Shown here: one piece after another, positions 14,401 to 29,200 of the stretch | Position numbering within the stretch: position 1 is the first letter of the stretch | Layout: each line of letters begins with the position of its first letter | Assembly: GCA_963931925.1 (NCBI GenBank) | Contig: OZ007576.1 | Location: 18,551,811 to 18,615,810, forward strand | Direction of reading: 5' to 3' | Length of the DNA: 64,000 nucleotides | From: Onchidella celtica | Taxonomy: Eukaryota > Mollusca > Gastropoda > Systellommatophora > Onchidiidae | Made by a program: the position numbers and the translations under genes | The notes under the pieces: model-generated | What the model was told of the DNA's origin: nothing | Database searches by the model: none | What the model saw: only the letters and a program-made list of their open reading frames with translations

Positions 14401-17400
14401 AAAGTCGGACGAAACTAGTATACAAAATAAAACAAAAATATTTATATATGTATTCAGCATAGTATACATTCAAAAGAAGTTCTAATTAAAATTCCATTTC
14501 AAGTAAAGGCAAAGAACAGTTTTTCTATACGTTAAATTAAAGTATTCTATGAAATTAAGATTTCTATGAAAAATCAATACGCCCCATTCTGAAGCCCCCC
14601 GCCCCCTAAAATATTGCCACGCCCTACCTTGAAAAAGACTGTTCTGATCAGTGGCAGAATGGATGGCAGAATACTTGGATGCCAGTGGGCACTAGTACCA
14701 GGCCCCAGGGCGGGATGTATATTATATACATGTATGCATGTAAGCCTGGTAGGATCGAGTACCTAGTCTTCTCGGAAAATGACGAAAAATTCGGAGGGCC
14801 CGTGTGCACGTTGCGCACGTTAAAGAAACCTTGGCAGTTGGAAATCGTAAAGAGTAGGCCGTACAGGCCGCTGCCCGGGCAAAATTGAAACTAAAAAATT
14901 AATAGATTAAATTTCAGCCATATCACCTCCCTGCTCCATATCCCCAATAAAAAAAAAATGTATATAACTCATTATTAATTATTAAAAATAGGGAGAACCC
15001 CTAAAGGCAGACTACACGGAGGAATGCACCTCCTGCAACACTGTTGATTCCACGCGTATCGACCATGTCGTTCCAATGGATCAAATCAACACTGTAGAGC
15101 GGGGTAAAGTACACCATGGGCTAGGCACTTTCTCCATACCCACACAGCCCAGGCCTGCAGCACAAACACTATTTAGCTGCTGACCGTCTGCCAAGACAAA
15201 AACAGCCAATTATCATTTATGTAAGCCTACCTTCCATGTCAGCTGGCGGTAACCTGTTGAACTGAGGCTCGACTGGTGCCATGTCACTCAATTCGGCCTG
15301 GGCAGAGTCACGGAGGAGACAGGAAAGTAGCAGGGACAGAAGGAGTATCTGGAGGTATAAACCAGCACTGACAGACTAAATCTCATTGTCAAAGCGGCAC
15401 GTATCTACACAATGATCCTAGTAAGTAATATGCCAAGATAAACATACTCAATTTAAGAGTTTTGCCAGGTCAAAACAGCTTTTTTTTTTTTCATTTCAGG
15501 ACTACTAACAGCCCTTCTGAGAAGAGAACAAACAAAAACAACGCGAAAAATGAGGTGCACATGACCACTGCAGTGATCATTTTAAAAAGGAGACCTACAC
15601 ATAGCTGAAAGGGTCTGGCGAAATCGGGAATAAGGTGAATTTTTTTTATACCTGTTTGAAAATCAAAATAATATACTAAGACGATTCCAAGCAAAAACGT
15701 TTAACTGAATGCAGAAAAATGGCTATAAGTTAATCTCAGTTTTTATAGAAAAAGTGTTACCCCATTAGAGGGGTTTTCTCAGGAATTTGAACGTTCAACT
15801 TAAGCCCGATTTATCTAGATCCACCCACATAAAATACCCAAGTTTACATGGTGGAAAAGGAAACACAACAGCCAAAGACATGATGGATGTACAAATGTCA
15901 ATAGTTCAGCTTACTTTCAGTGGCTCAAGCAGGAGCGTGTCCGCCGTCGTTGAAAAGAAAAGAGATGCAATCCATTGTAAAGATACTTCCCCACCCCACT
16001 CCAGACTGTAGAAAACTGTAAACGCCGCCGACACAGCGATGGACAGAAGAGCGAAACTGTATCCAATGAAAATCGCCCACCACGGCAGGAGACAAGGTCC
16101 ATTTAGCCGCTCCTCTTTCGCATTGTTCAAACGCTTCTGTTTGGTCGTATCGTTTTCGACACACCAAATGTCATAGGGCTGCACTGTGTCCGAGTAAGAC
16201 GCGCTCATTGATGGTCCATGGAATGTCACGTTGAGACGAGCATTATCGTCTTGCATCACAGGATACCCGGCGCTGAGTTTGCGAATATTCCTGAAGATCT
16301 TTCTGTCTTCCTTTGATCTGAGCAAAAGAGCATCGCTGTCTGAAGCAGTATATCCGTCTGCTTGAGGGTGAGAGCAGGGCGAGGTGCCGGCTTCTTGGGC
16401 TGGCCATTCTTCAAGGCTATGATTGTCTGTGGGTTGGGGAAATGACATAGGGGCAGTTTTAATCCCTCGCTGGAGATTTATTTGTATATCTGAAAAATCT
16501 TCCTGAGGGCTATCAGCATCTTTGGCATGCACCTCTATTGGAATATTGAAGTTTGCTGCATTTCCTCTTGCTGTCGTGGCTTCATTAGATGCAAGAACTT
16601 TGCTGAGCAATTCGGAAGAATACGCCTGAGCAGCCTGTCTTTTGATTGGTTCAAACTGGTCCTTGGAAGGTATAACTGGCTGAGTGGTGGGTGTCACACG
16701 CTGGCCATTGTGTGGTCGAAGTTTTCTCTTCCGGAACATGCAGGTCATGATGACCCCAGGGACAAGGATAATCACAGCAGAGGCCACGCCCACGTAAAAT
16801 GTCCTGTTGATTGTGCACACGTACGGGCGTGAGACAGGTGTTAACTTTCACAGACAGATAATCTAACAAACAAATAAATGTAATATTAAGAAGTCAGAAA
16901 ATTAACTACAAACACAAGATTAGATGCTCGGGATTAACCCTCTAGAGTTCAGTGTTCTACTTGTGATGCTCTCACCGGATGCTAAATGCTCTATATTTCG
17001 GGGATATTCCATTTTTTCTAATAATAGTACGGATAATGGTAATAATAATAATAATAGTAACAGTGACATTTTAGGATAAGAATTCTATTTTTAGAGCTCA
17101 TCCTACGTTTTTGCAAGTTCAGAGACACCTGTCAATGTCCAGAGCCTCTGGGTTATTTAGGCACAATAACGTTAAAATTGAAAATAATTAAAAGTGTCAT
17201 TTTTATGTAAGAATACGAATTGCTGGTAATTATTCCGACTAGGACTACACATTTCGGATCAAACAGATGTATTGCACGCATTCCGTACATATCCATCCTC
17301 GTCAGGCAGTCGACAAAATAATGATTATCTTAAATGCGCTGCGAGACTTATTTGGGCTGGATTTGGCCTATAATATCTATACAGCTATAGGTTAAATAGC

Positions 17401-20400
17401 CGGTCAGGCCGGAATCGAAAGCCCTATAGGCAGCCAGTCTGTAGGACTAAACCTGGTAAACAAATCCCGAGTGGAGTCCTTGAAGCGGCCCGGCGTGTAA
17501 GACACACTGCTCCAGCAGTTCCTGCAGCCGAGCTGGTGCCAAACACCATGCTCTGCATTCCTTTGGGTCACATCAGCGAGGGAGAGGGGGGTTCTGACGC
17601 CTGGGCAACCCAGGGTCCCTATATTCCATTGCCCAGGTTTGCGCCCTAGAGAGGTCACTCCAGCTTCACTCATAGTTAGGAAAAAAAAAAAAATAAATAA
17701 AAATAAAATCTGGATGTACCTGTATGTCAAGCGAACCATTCCAATGCTGATGCCACTGGTTGTTCCTTCATCGTCTGAACTCTGACCCTGATACCACATG
17801 GCATTGGTAATCATAGCCAAGTACAAGAGAGCAACACCGCAGACAAAACGCTGGACTCGGGTGAACACGCTGTAGACTGGACGCTTAGCAACGGACAACC
17901 ACAAGTGCTCGTCAAAGAGTTTTTTCTTGGAGATTATATCAAACAAACTTCCACCATCAGCCAGACTGGAGTCTAGGACAGGTAAATGACGTAATGTTTT
18001 TCCATCACCGTGTGTTTTTGATAGCCAGTCCTGACACAAAAATGTGTATCTAAAACATGACAAAAAATGCAGAAAAAAGTAAGCATCTCATTACATGATA
18101 TGATTACGACATTTTGATTTCACAAATTAGAGATGAAGAAAAAAATATTTAAAAATATAAGCAGGCGGTTCACTGTTCTTTTGAATATCACACTACTGAT
18201 CATAACTGGATACAAGGCCAGAAGAAGCCCAAGGAAGATGTGGACAGTTGGCGTCAAAGAAACAATGACGACCCACGGCACAAGCAGAATGAAAAACAAC
18301 AACATAAGCGTCTATGTTGGTGCACCTTATGGGAACTCAATGAGTCTCACTGTCTGGACGCCGCCAGCCACCTGCAGAACTATTAAAGTGTTTTGCAACT
18401 ATCCTGAGGAACAATATTATACCTTGCAGCCTCTTGTAAGACTATTCGACATTATGGGCCCTTACTGTTTACAGCTGAATGCTGCTCGGTTGCTGCAGTT
18501 GTGGTAATACCTCAAATGTATATGCTGTAGCTAGAACAACAGCATTTAAGCCCCTACTACCTACAGCTAGGTTCTGCTCGGCATTCATAGTCAAGGCAAT
18601 CTACCATAAGACTCAAATGAATATTACGCTGCCGTCACGCAACAAAATTTACAATTCCAACAAAGTGTACACGTGTAAACAGTGGCCTCTCACTTTATAA
18701 TGCTTGACCTCATGTGGTATTTTTTTTTACTTTGCTTTACATTCATGTTCTGTTTGTAACCTTTTCTTGGGTTTGTCCACACCCGCAGGGCTCCGTAAAT
18801 ACATTTATTTTATTTTATTTTTTTGCCAACTTCCCTTTTACAGAATCAGCTGGTGGTCCATTAAGCTAAAAGTCATTTTCCAACTTACTTGTCTCCGTTT
18901 GCTAAATCCATGATGACAACATTCTCCAGTTTCCAGTCGCGGTATCGCTTTTTCTTTCCGAGTCTCCAACAACAATGACGACAACTTGGTAGGCAGAAGA
19001 TGCCACATTTTCCGCGGTCACCATCAGAATTCTTGGATAAACCTCCTGTTTGATCCGCCCGCTGTCCAGAGGTTTCAGTGGAGTTGAACTGGTCCTTGTG
19101 GGTTGGCTCGCCTCCAAGCCAGATTTTCAGTTCCAGCAAAGATCCCAGGTGGCAGTTGGTGGACATGATGAAATTATTTGTACATCCGCTGGTGAAATTC
19201 TGCAGTTGTAGAAATATAACAATGTAAACTTTTGCGCTTCTTGCTAGCTGTAGCACTGTGGGATGGGCCGGGTCCAGGGGTGCTGACGTTTTTGTTGTTA
19301 TATTCATAAATAAAAGAAAAGGAGACAAAGAGAAAAAGGAAGAAGACGTAAGATACTTAGAAAAAACGAGTATAAAAAAAGAGAGAAAACGCAAGAAAGA
19401 GGAGAGAAGGAAAATAAAACAAGAAAGGAGAAAGATTAGTCGTTTTTAGGCAAAAGACTTACACAGAGGCGGACATATTAAGGCAAACACACAAAAAAGA
19501 CGGAGAGACAAATCACAAAAGACAGACAAACACATACACATACGAAGGCTGATGGGCAAACAGACACACAGAAGACAGACAGGCACACAGAAGACAGACA
19601 GGCGCACAAAATACAGAGAGACAGATAGATTGAGGAAGACAGGCCAAGAACAAACCTCTCGAATTCCATCGTACAGAGCCACACCTTCACTCTGCCCGAA
19701 CTGTCCAATCACTGACAGGCATGGTAAAACATCCAATCGGCTTGGAGAATTCATCGAGGTGTGGACAGAAACGGCGTAGTACCATTGGTCAGATTCTTTG
19801 TTGCTAAGCAAGGGCAAATATGCCCACTGAGGACAAAAGGCGTAACAAACTTTGGTCACAGGGGGTACTTCAGTGGGTATCTTATTCTCAATTCATTCAC
19901 CGTGTTTCAGCAGAGATATTCCGAGCAACTGAGATTCTGGGGGCGAACATTGTAAATTGCAATAATTCGATGGAATTGTGACCCTTAGATCATTAGTCAC
20001 GGTCAAACTAAGCTGTGGGTGTTTGCCTGGGCACGTCCACACGGTATGCACCGCACACAGGAAATTAATGTGTGCACAAACGGTTGATTACCAAAAACAA
20101 TGTATTAAATAATTATATATAATACTGAAAGAAAATAAACAAGTTGGTTAAAAAGTATAGAATAAAATCTTTTAGGCCTACCTCAAAGAATGCAATCCTG
20201 TTTGTATTGCATTACAACATGCCAATACAGTTTTATTAGTAATGAATTATACTGTCAAAATTAATTTTGGGGACCAACTTAAAGTTTACATTTGCACATA
20301 CATTCAATGCACCCAAATCTTTATCACGGGGGAAAAAAACGCACACTCTGCTAAAATTAGAGGGAACCAAGTTCAGTAATGTAATCCATTAGCATCCTGA

Positions 20401-23019
20401 AAGCATCAAATAACTGATAGCAACAGCAAAGACGCTCAAAAGATTAGGAAAGTCACTAAAAGCTTAAATTATATACAAAAAGCCAGTTCAGTGTGTACTC
20501 CTCAAGTGACGCATTGATTAGTTAAGTTTTCTTTCCTTCATTTTGCTTTGTTGGCTGGGGCTTGCGTCTTAAGATAGATAGATTACTATGATGAGTGAAA
20601 GAAAAACAGTTTTCTTTACACAGATAACAACGACCCACGGTTGTTTCAGACTCTTGTCCCATGTTCAGTATTATGTTCTCTACCATACTGGTCAGCTGAA
20701 TGTGAGTTGAAGAAAGACGACAAGGCTTTAGACCTTGCATTTAAGGGATTGATGGTCGATGTAAATTTTTTTTCTTATTATATTATTGATTACAGTAATG
20801 GCTTGAGTGCCCGGAAAAAGATGCACAATATGACACATACAAATCGAAAGTTTAACGTAAGTTTACAATATCACATTAAATTGGCATTCTTCTGTAACTT
20901 CATCAACTTGATAAACCTGTACTTTAACTTTTAAAAACTCAATGAATTGTATTATCAGCAGACATCTATCTGTTGTGATATTCTTGGTATGTTGTGGGTC
21001 TAATGGACCAAGAAACAATTAAAACGTTTGTTATTATCTTATTTGTGGGATTTTTTTTTTGTTGAAATTCCATGTATCCTACAATGAAGACATGACCACC
21101 TTCCCATAGGTTTAAAATATTAAATATGCCTGTGCGTGTTCACCAACGCACATGCATTTTTACTATTTGTACCGGACATCCTGGGGTCTCATACACACGC
21201 CATACTTTTAAAGACGATTTTATTCCAGGATTTTATTGTCATACCCTTAGTCGTACGTACTGTGGTTCCAGATACACCACACTACTAAGGACACTTTTGT
21301 TGTATTGTCCCTATTCGTACGTTCTGGGGTCTGGCAAACACCATACTTTTGAAGAGGGCATCCTACAAATTGTACTTTAGGAGTGTGATGTCGATTTGAC
21401 ACCACGACGTACGGTATGCATAGTTTCTAGCGGTGCACGATGATGAAAAAGATGATGAGATGAGCGGAAGGATCAGAGGTAAAGTGGATTGAGCAAAAAG
21501 CAAATATTTAATAGTGGCCCTCCGGCGAAGAACAATAGATTTCTGGGTTGGGGTGGTCACCTGGCCGTAATCTTTCTTGTCCATACGTCTCAACACAATT
21601 GTCAAAATCACCGTCAGAAACAGCAAGGTACAGTTCAGGGCCAGGACGTAGGGACTGTCTGCAAGCTTGGACGAAAAGTTGACAAACAGCGAGCTGAAGT
21701 CAATGAGGTTAGGCGCTATGAGGACTTCGCTCAAGGAAAAAGATCCAAAGAAATTCGAGGTGAAATGGACATTGCCAGTGGTATCGACATCTGTGATCTG
21801 GGGACAGAGGGGTAGAAAAGGATTTTTTTTTTAAAAAGTGAATTGAGAGAGGTATCAAGTCTAAAGGTTCTTTTTAAGCCTTGATAACGTCCGTGTTAGG
21901 GGTGAAACAGAGAAAGTCTGGTATAGGCACCAGACTGGTGGGTTGCCGCCTTACTGAGGTACAAATTATGAACAGCAAATTTTAATTCGACTTATGTGGG
22001 CAAAAAATAGAATTTTTATCCAGACTTTGCTTGACACTGTCTGCGTAATGACGGGCCTAAATGAATGGCTTGATATTTAGTTGTTGTTTTATTGAAATGC
22101 AACAAAGGACAAAAAAGAAGTAAAGATTTGCTTCGCCCACTGTTAATAAAAAAAATGTTAATAACGAGAAAAGATTATTATTGTTACTATTATCATTTTT
22201 GTCATTCTTTTATTTTTATTTAGAATTTATTTTCTTATCTACATTTTCTGGCATTTTCTCTAACAAAAAATGTAAGTGGAAAGGTGATGTTCTTTTTGTC
22301 TTTAATAATTCTCTGACGTGGACCCACAGTGCGTATTGTCCTGTCTCAAACAGGCTAAGATCTAGAATTTGATTTAAAAACGTTTATACATATTCACAAA
22401 ACTTTATTCAGATCTATACAAAACAATTTTGAAACGTTCACTAATGTAATAAAGTTTATGCGCAACTAATAAATTCTATTTGTAAAATCTACATTGATGA
22501 AGCTCTGAATACCAAACATAAATAGGGTGGTCTAAAGGCAAGGTGTTCGCCTATAATGCCAAGGGTACCGGGTTCAAAACCCGGCCGGTGCAGGCATGTT
22601 GGAAGTTTGGAATTTTTCTCACATTTTCGTGTCCCTGATTCTATTGGAGGGGGGGGGGGGGCAGGGTGCAGAATCGAGTACCTAGTCTTCTCGAATAAGG
22701 ACGAAAACATACGGAGGGCCTGTGTGCACGTTAAAGATACCTTGGCAGTTGGAAATCGTAAAGAGCAGGCCGAACATGCCACTGCCCGGGCAAAATTGAA
22801 ATTAATAGATTAAAATTTATCCCTATCACCCCCCCCCCCTCCCCCACCCCCACCCCCCTACCGCCGACAAAAATGTATTTTTCATTATTCAATATATATC
22901 AATATTATATACTCAAATATTATTATAATACTTTATAATACGGTTGTGATTGTGACTGTTGTGAGTTGTCAACTGCGTCTAACAAGCTGCGTTACAATTT
23001 GCTCTGAGATAGTGAGAGG

Positions 23020-23092
<73 letters not shown>

Positions 23093-23543
23093 CGAGAGAA
23101 CAAGACTTTCCTCTAAACGCCTAGAGCGAACTTGTTTGGATTGGGCGCTATATATAAATCATCTCCATTATTATAATAAAGTATCGAAACAGACCGTGAC
23201 AGGCGCAAAATGGATGTTATCCTGTCGATGTGCCGGGAATGCCAAACCCAAACTCTAAACTCACTAGTTGACTGGACAGTTTATACCTGAACATTGGAGT
23301 TGGCTGTCCAGCATGCACATGTGTTGTCCCAGTAAGCGGCTGCTAGAGAGGTCATGGTGACCGTTGGTGTAGAACTGACTTGTAGGAGCCTTCGCCTTGA
23401 TGGGCTTGGCACTGGGGTTGTTAATGGGGTGGAGATTTGAAAAAAAAACACAATTACTGTGTTCTTTTATTCATCCATGAATGAATTCATTTGTAGAACC
23501 CATGGACTCGTTTTGTTTTACCTCGTAAAGGACGATCCCCCTT

Positions 23544-23619
<76 letters not shown>

Positions 23620-23727
23620 CGATGCTCCCCAAATCCAAGCCCTATTTTTTTCTGCTCTCCTGTAATCAATTGAAAACCAGGACAGAGAGGGGGGGGGCAG
23701 AGAGTGAGAGAGCGAGAGAGAGGGAGT

Positions 23728-23768
<41 letters not shown>

Positions 23769-26167
23769 GCAAAGTGAGTTTGAGAGGACAGAGAGAGAGA
23801 AAGAGAGAGAGAGAGGAAGGGACACTGAAAGAGAGAGGAAAGGACATTGAGAGAGAGAGAGAGAGAGAGTGACACAGAGAGAAAGAGAGGCAAAGTGATT
23901 GAGAGGACAGAGAGGGGAAGAGAGTAAGGGACAGTGAGAGAGAGAGAGATAAAGAGAGAGAGAGAGGACACAAACAATCAGGATAGAGAGAGAGTTACGT
24001 CAGAGAGAGAGTCAGGATAGAGAGAGAGAGAGATGAGAAAGAGAGGGAGAGAGAACATTTTTCTCTATAAGGCTTCATCTGAAAACTGCCTCTACCGAGG
24101 CATTTACCATTCATACCTTCAAAATTTATCTTCAAGTACAAATCATTGCCCAGAGTGAAGGCCCTAAACAGGTAAAGTTTGAGAACTCCGTTGACCAATA
24201 TAATGGTGGCAGTGACATGTTTCTTCTGTGTGACTTGTAACTGGCCATCACTGACCGAGGCCTGGAAATCACGCGATCTATCTGAAGGCCCAGCGTCAAA
24301 GCGTCCCTCTAGTGAAAACTCAGAATTGTTGGCTACGTTGAAGTGTGCAACAAAAGTGGCTTCTCCGTAGTCCCAAAGTGGGATTTTGTAAGCTTTCTCC
24401 TGGTCGATATTCTCTGAGGTGGTTATTTCTGCGGAAACACAATATTCGAGAAAATCTTGAGAACTTTAGAAAAAAAACCCATTATTTTGCTTGGCCACAT
24501 TAAAGATTTCGTCACCGGGGAATTCTATACTTGAGTCTTCCCTTTACTTGCTATGCTGTCAGTTTCCTATAAGATAAGAAAATTCAGATTTTGAGATTTT
24601 TGTTAATTTTAAAAGAAAAGGGACGGAGGAGGGGATGGGAGAGAGAGAGAGAGGGAGAGAAAGAGAGAAATTGGAGGAGTGTGGTGGAGTAGTTATCAAA
24701 CATCGCTTGACGGATGTCCGAAATGCAGAAACTCTAACTGGTCAAAGATTTCTTAAAGTAGGCGTCAAATTTGGCTTTGTGATATATGAAAATATTTTTG
24801 TGAGTTACCATCAAAAGTTGCTTATTTATATAAAAAAAATAGGGTTTTGGACAATTTTTTTGTCTCCTGGGACAGAACGGATGTTATTTCAAAAGGACAC
24901 TTAAATTTGCAATGGTAATGAAGAAGAAAATGCTGTTCAAATCGTTCAAATTCCATAGCCTAAACTCAGCCAAGCCTATATACAAAGTTCATGCAGTGCT
25001 TAGTACATTATTTGAAAAACTAATGAATGTTGAAAATTTGGGGTTCTGTAACCTATTGATTTGTAGATTGATCGATTCTGAATGTTTGATCGCCTGGCGG
25101 TTGCCATGTTCGTCGTGATTGAACTGATGATCGAGGAGCTTGTTTTAAGTTCATCTTTAGCATGGGTTTCAACAAATAATGCCGTATCACGGCGACTGAT
25201 TCCACAGAAGTCAGAAATCCGTTTTAAATGCAAAACTGTGCGAAACGATCGGTAAACAATGTTTAATGTAACCTTCGGCTGCCGTGACCTGAAGTATAAA
25301 GTGTTGCATTTAAAGTTTATTTAAATTCAAACCTCGGTGGACAGTGTTGACATAACATTTCCTAGTTTACGTGCAAATTGCTGGCCGTGTGGTGTAACTC
25401 GGCTTTTTTACACATTTTTCGCAAGCAACAAAATGAAAGGTTTTCTTTATTGGACTTAACAGTTGATACATTTAAAAGAACAACAAACATAATTTGATTC
25501 CCAACGTATACCACTATATTGGGGCTGGTCAAATGCTGCAAGCATGCCAAATACCTCAATTTTTTATAAAGAATTTTGTGACAAGTACGCATGACCCCGA
25601 AGATTTTTGCGATAGGGTACGTATTTTAAAACTTTTTCTGGCTCCAGAGCTACAGGGCTTCTCCCGAAATACTCCTTATAACAGCCTTACTTCAGATTTT
25701 ATGTTTTTTCCACATTGTTTGTTGAAAAATTAAGGGACAGGGTTAGGGATTCGGTAAGATTTAGAGTTGAGGATAAGGACAGGGTTAGGGATAGGTACGT
25801 ATAGGTATGCACCCCTAGGTCAAAACGCTTGGGGTACGTACGTGCTAGTAACAACAGCCTTTAAAACAAAACAAAAAAGCTGAGTTACGCTAGTTTACCA
25901 CGCAGCCTTAGAAATGTGCTTCCACAACCTGGGATAGGCTTAACGGGTTGCAGGGTGGTTGTGCGTATTTATAGTGTTTGGAAAGACAAGGTTCGGTTCC
26001 TTGTAACGATGCACCGCGAGGTATTATGACATGTGACTTCATCCTAAACCAAGGATTGAACGAGGTACATTATTATCTCCATATCTACATATCTATTCAC
26101 CTAGCTATCCACATGCCTAGCCACCAACTCACCTATTTATGCATCTATCTGTTTGTCTGTGCGCCTG

Positions 26168-26228
<61 letters not shown>

Positions 26229-29200
26229 TTAGCGAAGGTATCTCATTAGATTAATACCAGTTAGATAAACACTGCTAGACTGAAATTACATGTCAGGATG
26301 CCACAATAGTTTGCAAGAATAATCTTAATAATGGCCAGGATGTATAAAAAGTAAAGAAAGTATGGCAGCTGTAACAACAAGGAAGTCATCGATTCTTCAT
26401 TTATCATGTCACGCAGACAATAAAACACTATAGTGCTCACATTGGGGCAATCATTGTCTGGTGGGGGGGGGGGAGAAAAGGTGGGGATGGAGGAGAAAAA
26501 GCGGGAGGGAACTGGATGGAGGAGGGCATGGGGGGGGGGCTCATCTGGTGGTAAGGAGATGTGGGAGGGAAGTGGGTGAGGAGGGATGGGAAGGGGCTTA
26601 CCTGATGGTGAGGAGAGGCCGAAGTGAAGAGGGCATGCTGATTGGCTTACCTGATGGTGAGGAAAGGCCGGAGGGAAGCGGAGGCAGGAAGAGGATAGTG
26701 GAGTGAGGGCGGACTTACCTGGTGTTGGTTCGAACTCAATTCTCAAAGGATCGAACGGATCGATTTGTATGTCGTTTCCATCTGTGTCGGAGAGACGGTT
26801 GGAGACGGGCGTCCCCACCAGCTGGAGATTGTTAGCTACCCCAAGGCCTGAAAAACTGGACTCAAACTCCACAATCTGAAACAATGGAGCAAAAATGTCA
26901 TTATGAAAGTCAATTTTGTTGATTTATCGAACCGGCTAAAAGGCCTTTTTTTTTTGGTTTGTTTTTGTTTTGTTGAGATGATAAAGAATCCTTTCTGTTT
27001 TGTAAAGAATAATCAGCATATCTACTGTCGTTAATCAGGCTTTGGGACCGTTCACATATTCTGTCATCAAAAATTGACTAATTTTGACCCCCCTCCCCCT
27101 CCCTTATCATCACCTATCCCCCCCCCACCCCCCCCCCCCCGTTTGACGACGTAATCAAAACTTGACAAATATTGAGTAGTAATAGTAGTCATTCAAGGTA
27201 TTGGTTGATTAATTAATTAGTTATTTTATTAGCAGGTATTATAACAAAAATATGAATTTGATCTATATATTTGTTCTTCTTTTTAAATTTTACCAAACCA
27301 CATTGATGACATCATCAACACCCCCCCCCCACCCCCCCCTCCCCCATGTCATCACTTGTCATCATTCAAGAGACCCCCCCCCCTTCCCCCGTATGCGATG
27401 AGATAATATGTGAACGGTCCCTTTGGAAATCTTACAATAAATTTTGTGCACTGTCTGTCTTCGTGTGAAATGTATGTTGGATTTAACTCGTGATTTTGTT
27501 TGTTCATTTGTTTTGGGGGGGGGGGGGGTTGGGGGCGATAGCTTAACTCTTTGTGTGCCAACCACCGATATACTTGTTCTTTCACTGGTCACTTTGTGCC
27601 AATGACTGATGTATCGATGCAAGAGAATGCTCGGCAATTTTGTTTTTTGGGAAGAAAGAAAGTCGACTTTCAATTAATAGATATAGCTGTAGTTAAGCCT
27701 TCATTCATCTCCGCCTCTATTTTCTTCCTGAATCGGCAAACGTGGAAAAATTCATGGCACACAAAGAGTTTAAGGGGCGAATGCCTGGAAAAGGTTGAGA
27801 ACCACTGCTGTAGAAGAACAGTGAACCCAATTCCGGTATTTTCTCCCTTCGGCTTTGTAATTACAATGTGGCCCCTTAACAATCAGTTCTGTGGACATCT
27901 TTACTTTTTGGGTTTACAGAAGAGCCCGGACTTTTGTTAAAACTTGCCAGACTTATAATTTCATTCCGTGACTCGCACTTTTCACAATAGTTAATCAACA
28001 ACTACAACAAGAACAAAAGGAATAAAAGTATGGCTAAGTTGGCTTAAATTGTCACCTGGGGACACATTTTCTGACACGTATTCAGGGTAATTTCTGTTGT
28101 TTCCTATCGGACAAAAAGCACCAGAATTATGATCACTGAAATTATTCCTGATTTAAGAACTGACGCCACTGCAGCCTAGTGCCATGGTAACATAATAAAG
28201 TATCCCCGCCCCCTCCCCTCCCCCCCCCCATCCCCCTTCCGATCGCTTCAGTTTTGAAAGATCCCCGATGGCTTTCTTATCATAAAAGGTAATAATAATC
28301 ATTATTACTATCATAATTATAATAACAATAATTGTGATAATGATAAACCCTGTCAGAGAAATGTTTTTTCTTGTATTGGTATTTTGTATGCTTCTATAAT
28401 CCTGTTGTCAGGTCAGAAAAATCTGCTACTGGTAACATGTAATCCAATACAACCTGTTTCATGAACTGGTACGCTAGCATGGTATCAGTGGGCGTGCACC
28501 TGTCGGTGCAAACGGCCAGGGCGGAGGAGGTTTCATCTAACCCAACGGCCACATGCTAGGGCACAATGTGACCCTCAGTACTTGAGTCCTTCATATTGGC
28601 CCCCGGTAGCGGTGTGGTCATAGGCTTGTTTGCCTAAATCACAGACGAAGAATTGAGCAAACTTCCCGGACGCAGCTTCGAAGCTGGCGGCAGCAGGCCA
28701 GTGGTTGATTGATAGGGCAGATGGCAATATACCGTCACTCTGGCCTGGATATCGTGACACAGAGCATCCACCAGTATTGGTGTTCTTTGGTTTGGGTCTT
28801 GCACCCTAGTCAGTTGGGACTGCGAGGCTGTGGAGTAGCCTACAGGCAGCCGGTCAGGCAATATGACTGTCCCTCTGGCATCCTCCCGCACCTGGATACA
28901 TTTCCATTCGTCTTGACCCTGTCTTGTCACTTGGATAAGTTGTGTCCAAGCGAGAGAGTGAGTCTGATGTTTGCGCAGCTCTTTCTCACTAAAAACAAAT
29001 TCTTTGCGCCAGTCTTAACACTCACCTCGTCTTCTTTCATCTTTGTCTCGTCTTCTTTCCTCTCAAAATTCCAACGGCGATGGGCGAGTGCGGTGGCAGC
29101 AGGTTTGGATAGACTGGAAGCTGTTAGCACAGACCTACACGTTGGTGGCTGTGGGCTATGGTCGCTTCATCGTCGATTGAAGTGGAGGCGTGGGGAGGCA

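Noticed and set aside
23487-23977. Ser/Leu-rich proteins
   Set aside because: Translations of the GA/CT arrays, open in all frames because the repeat has no stops.
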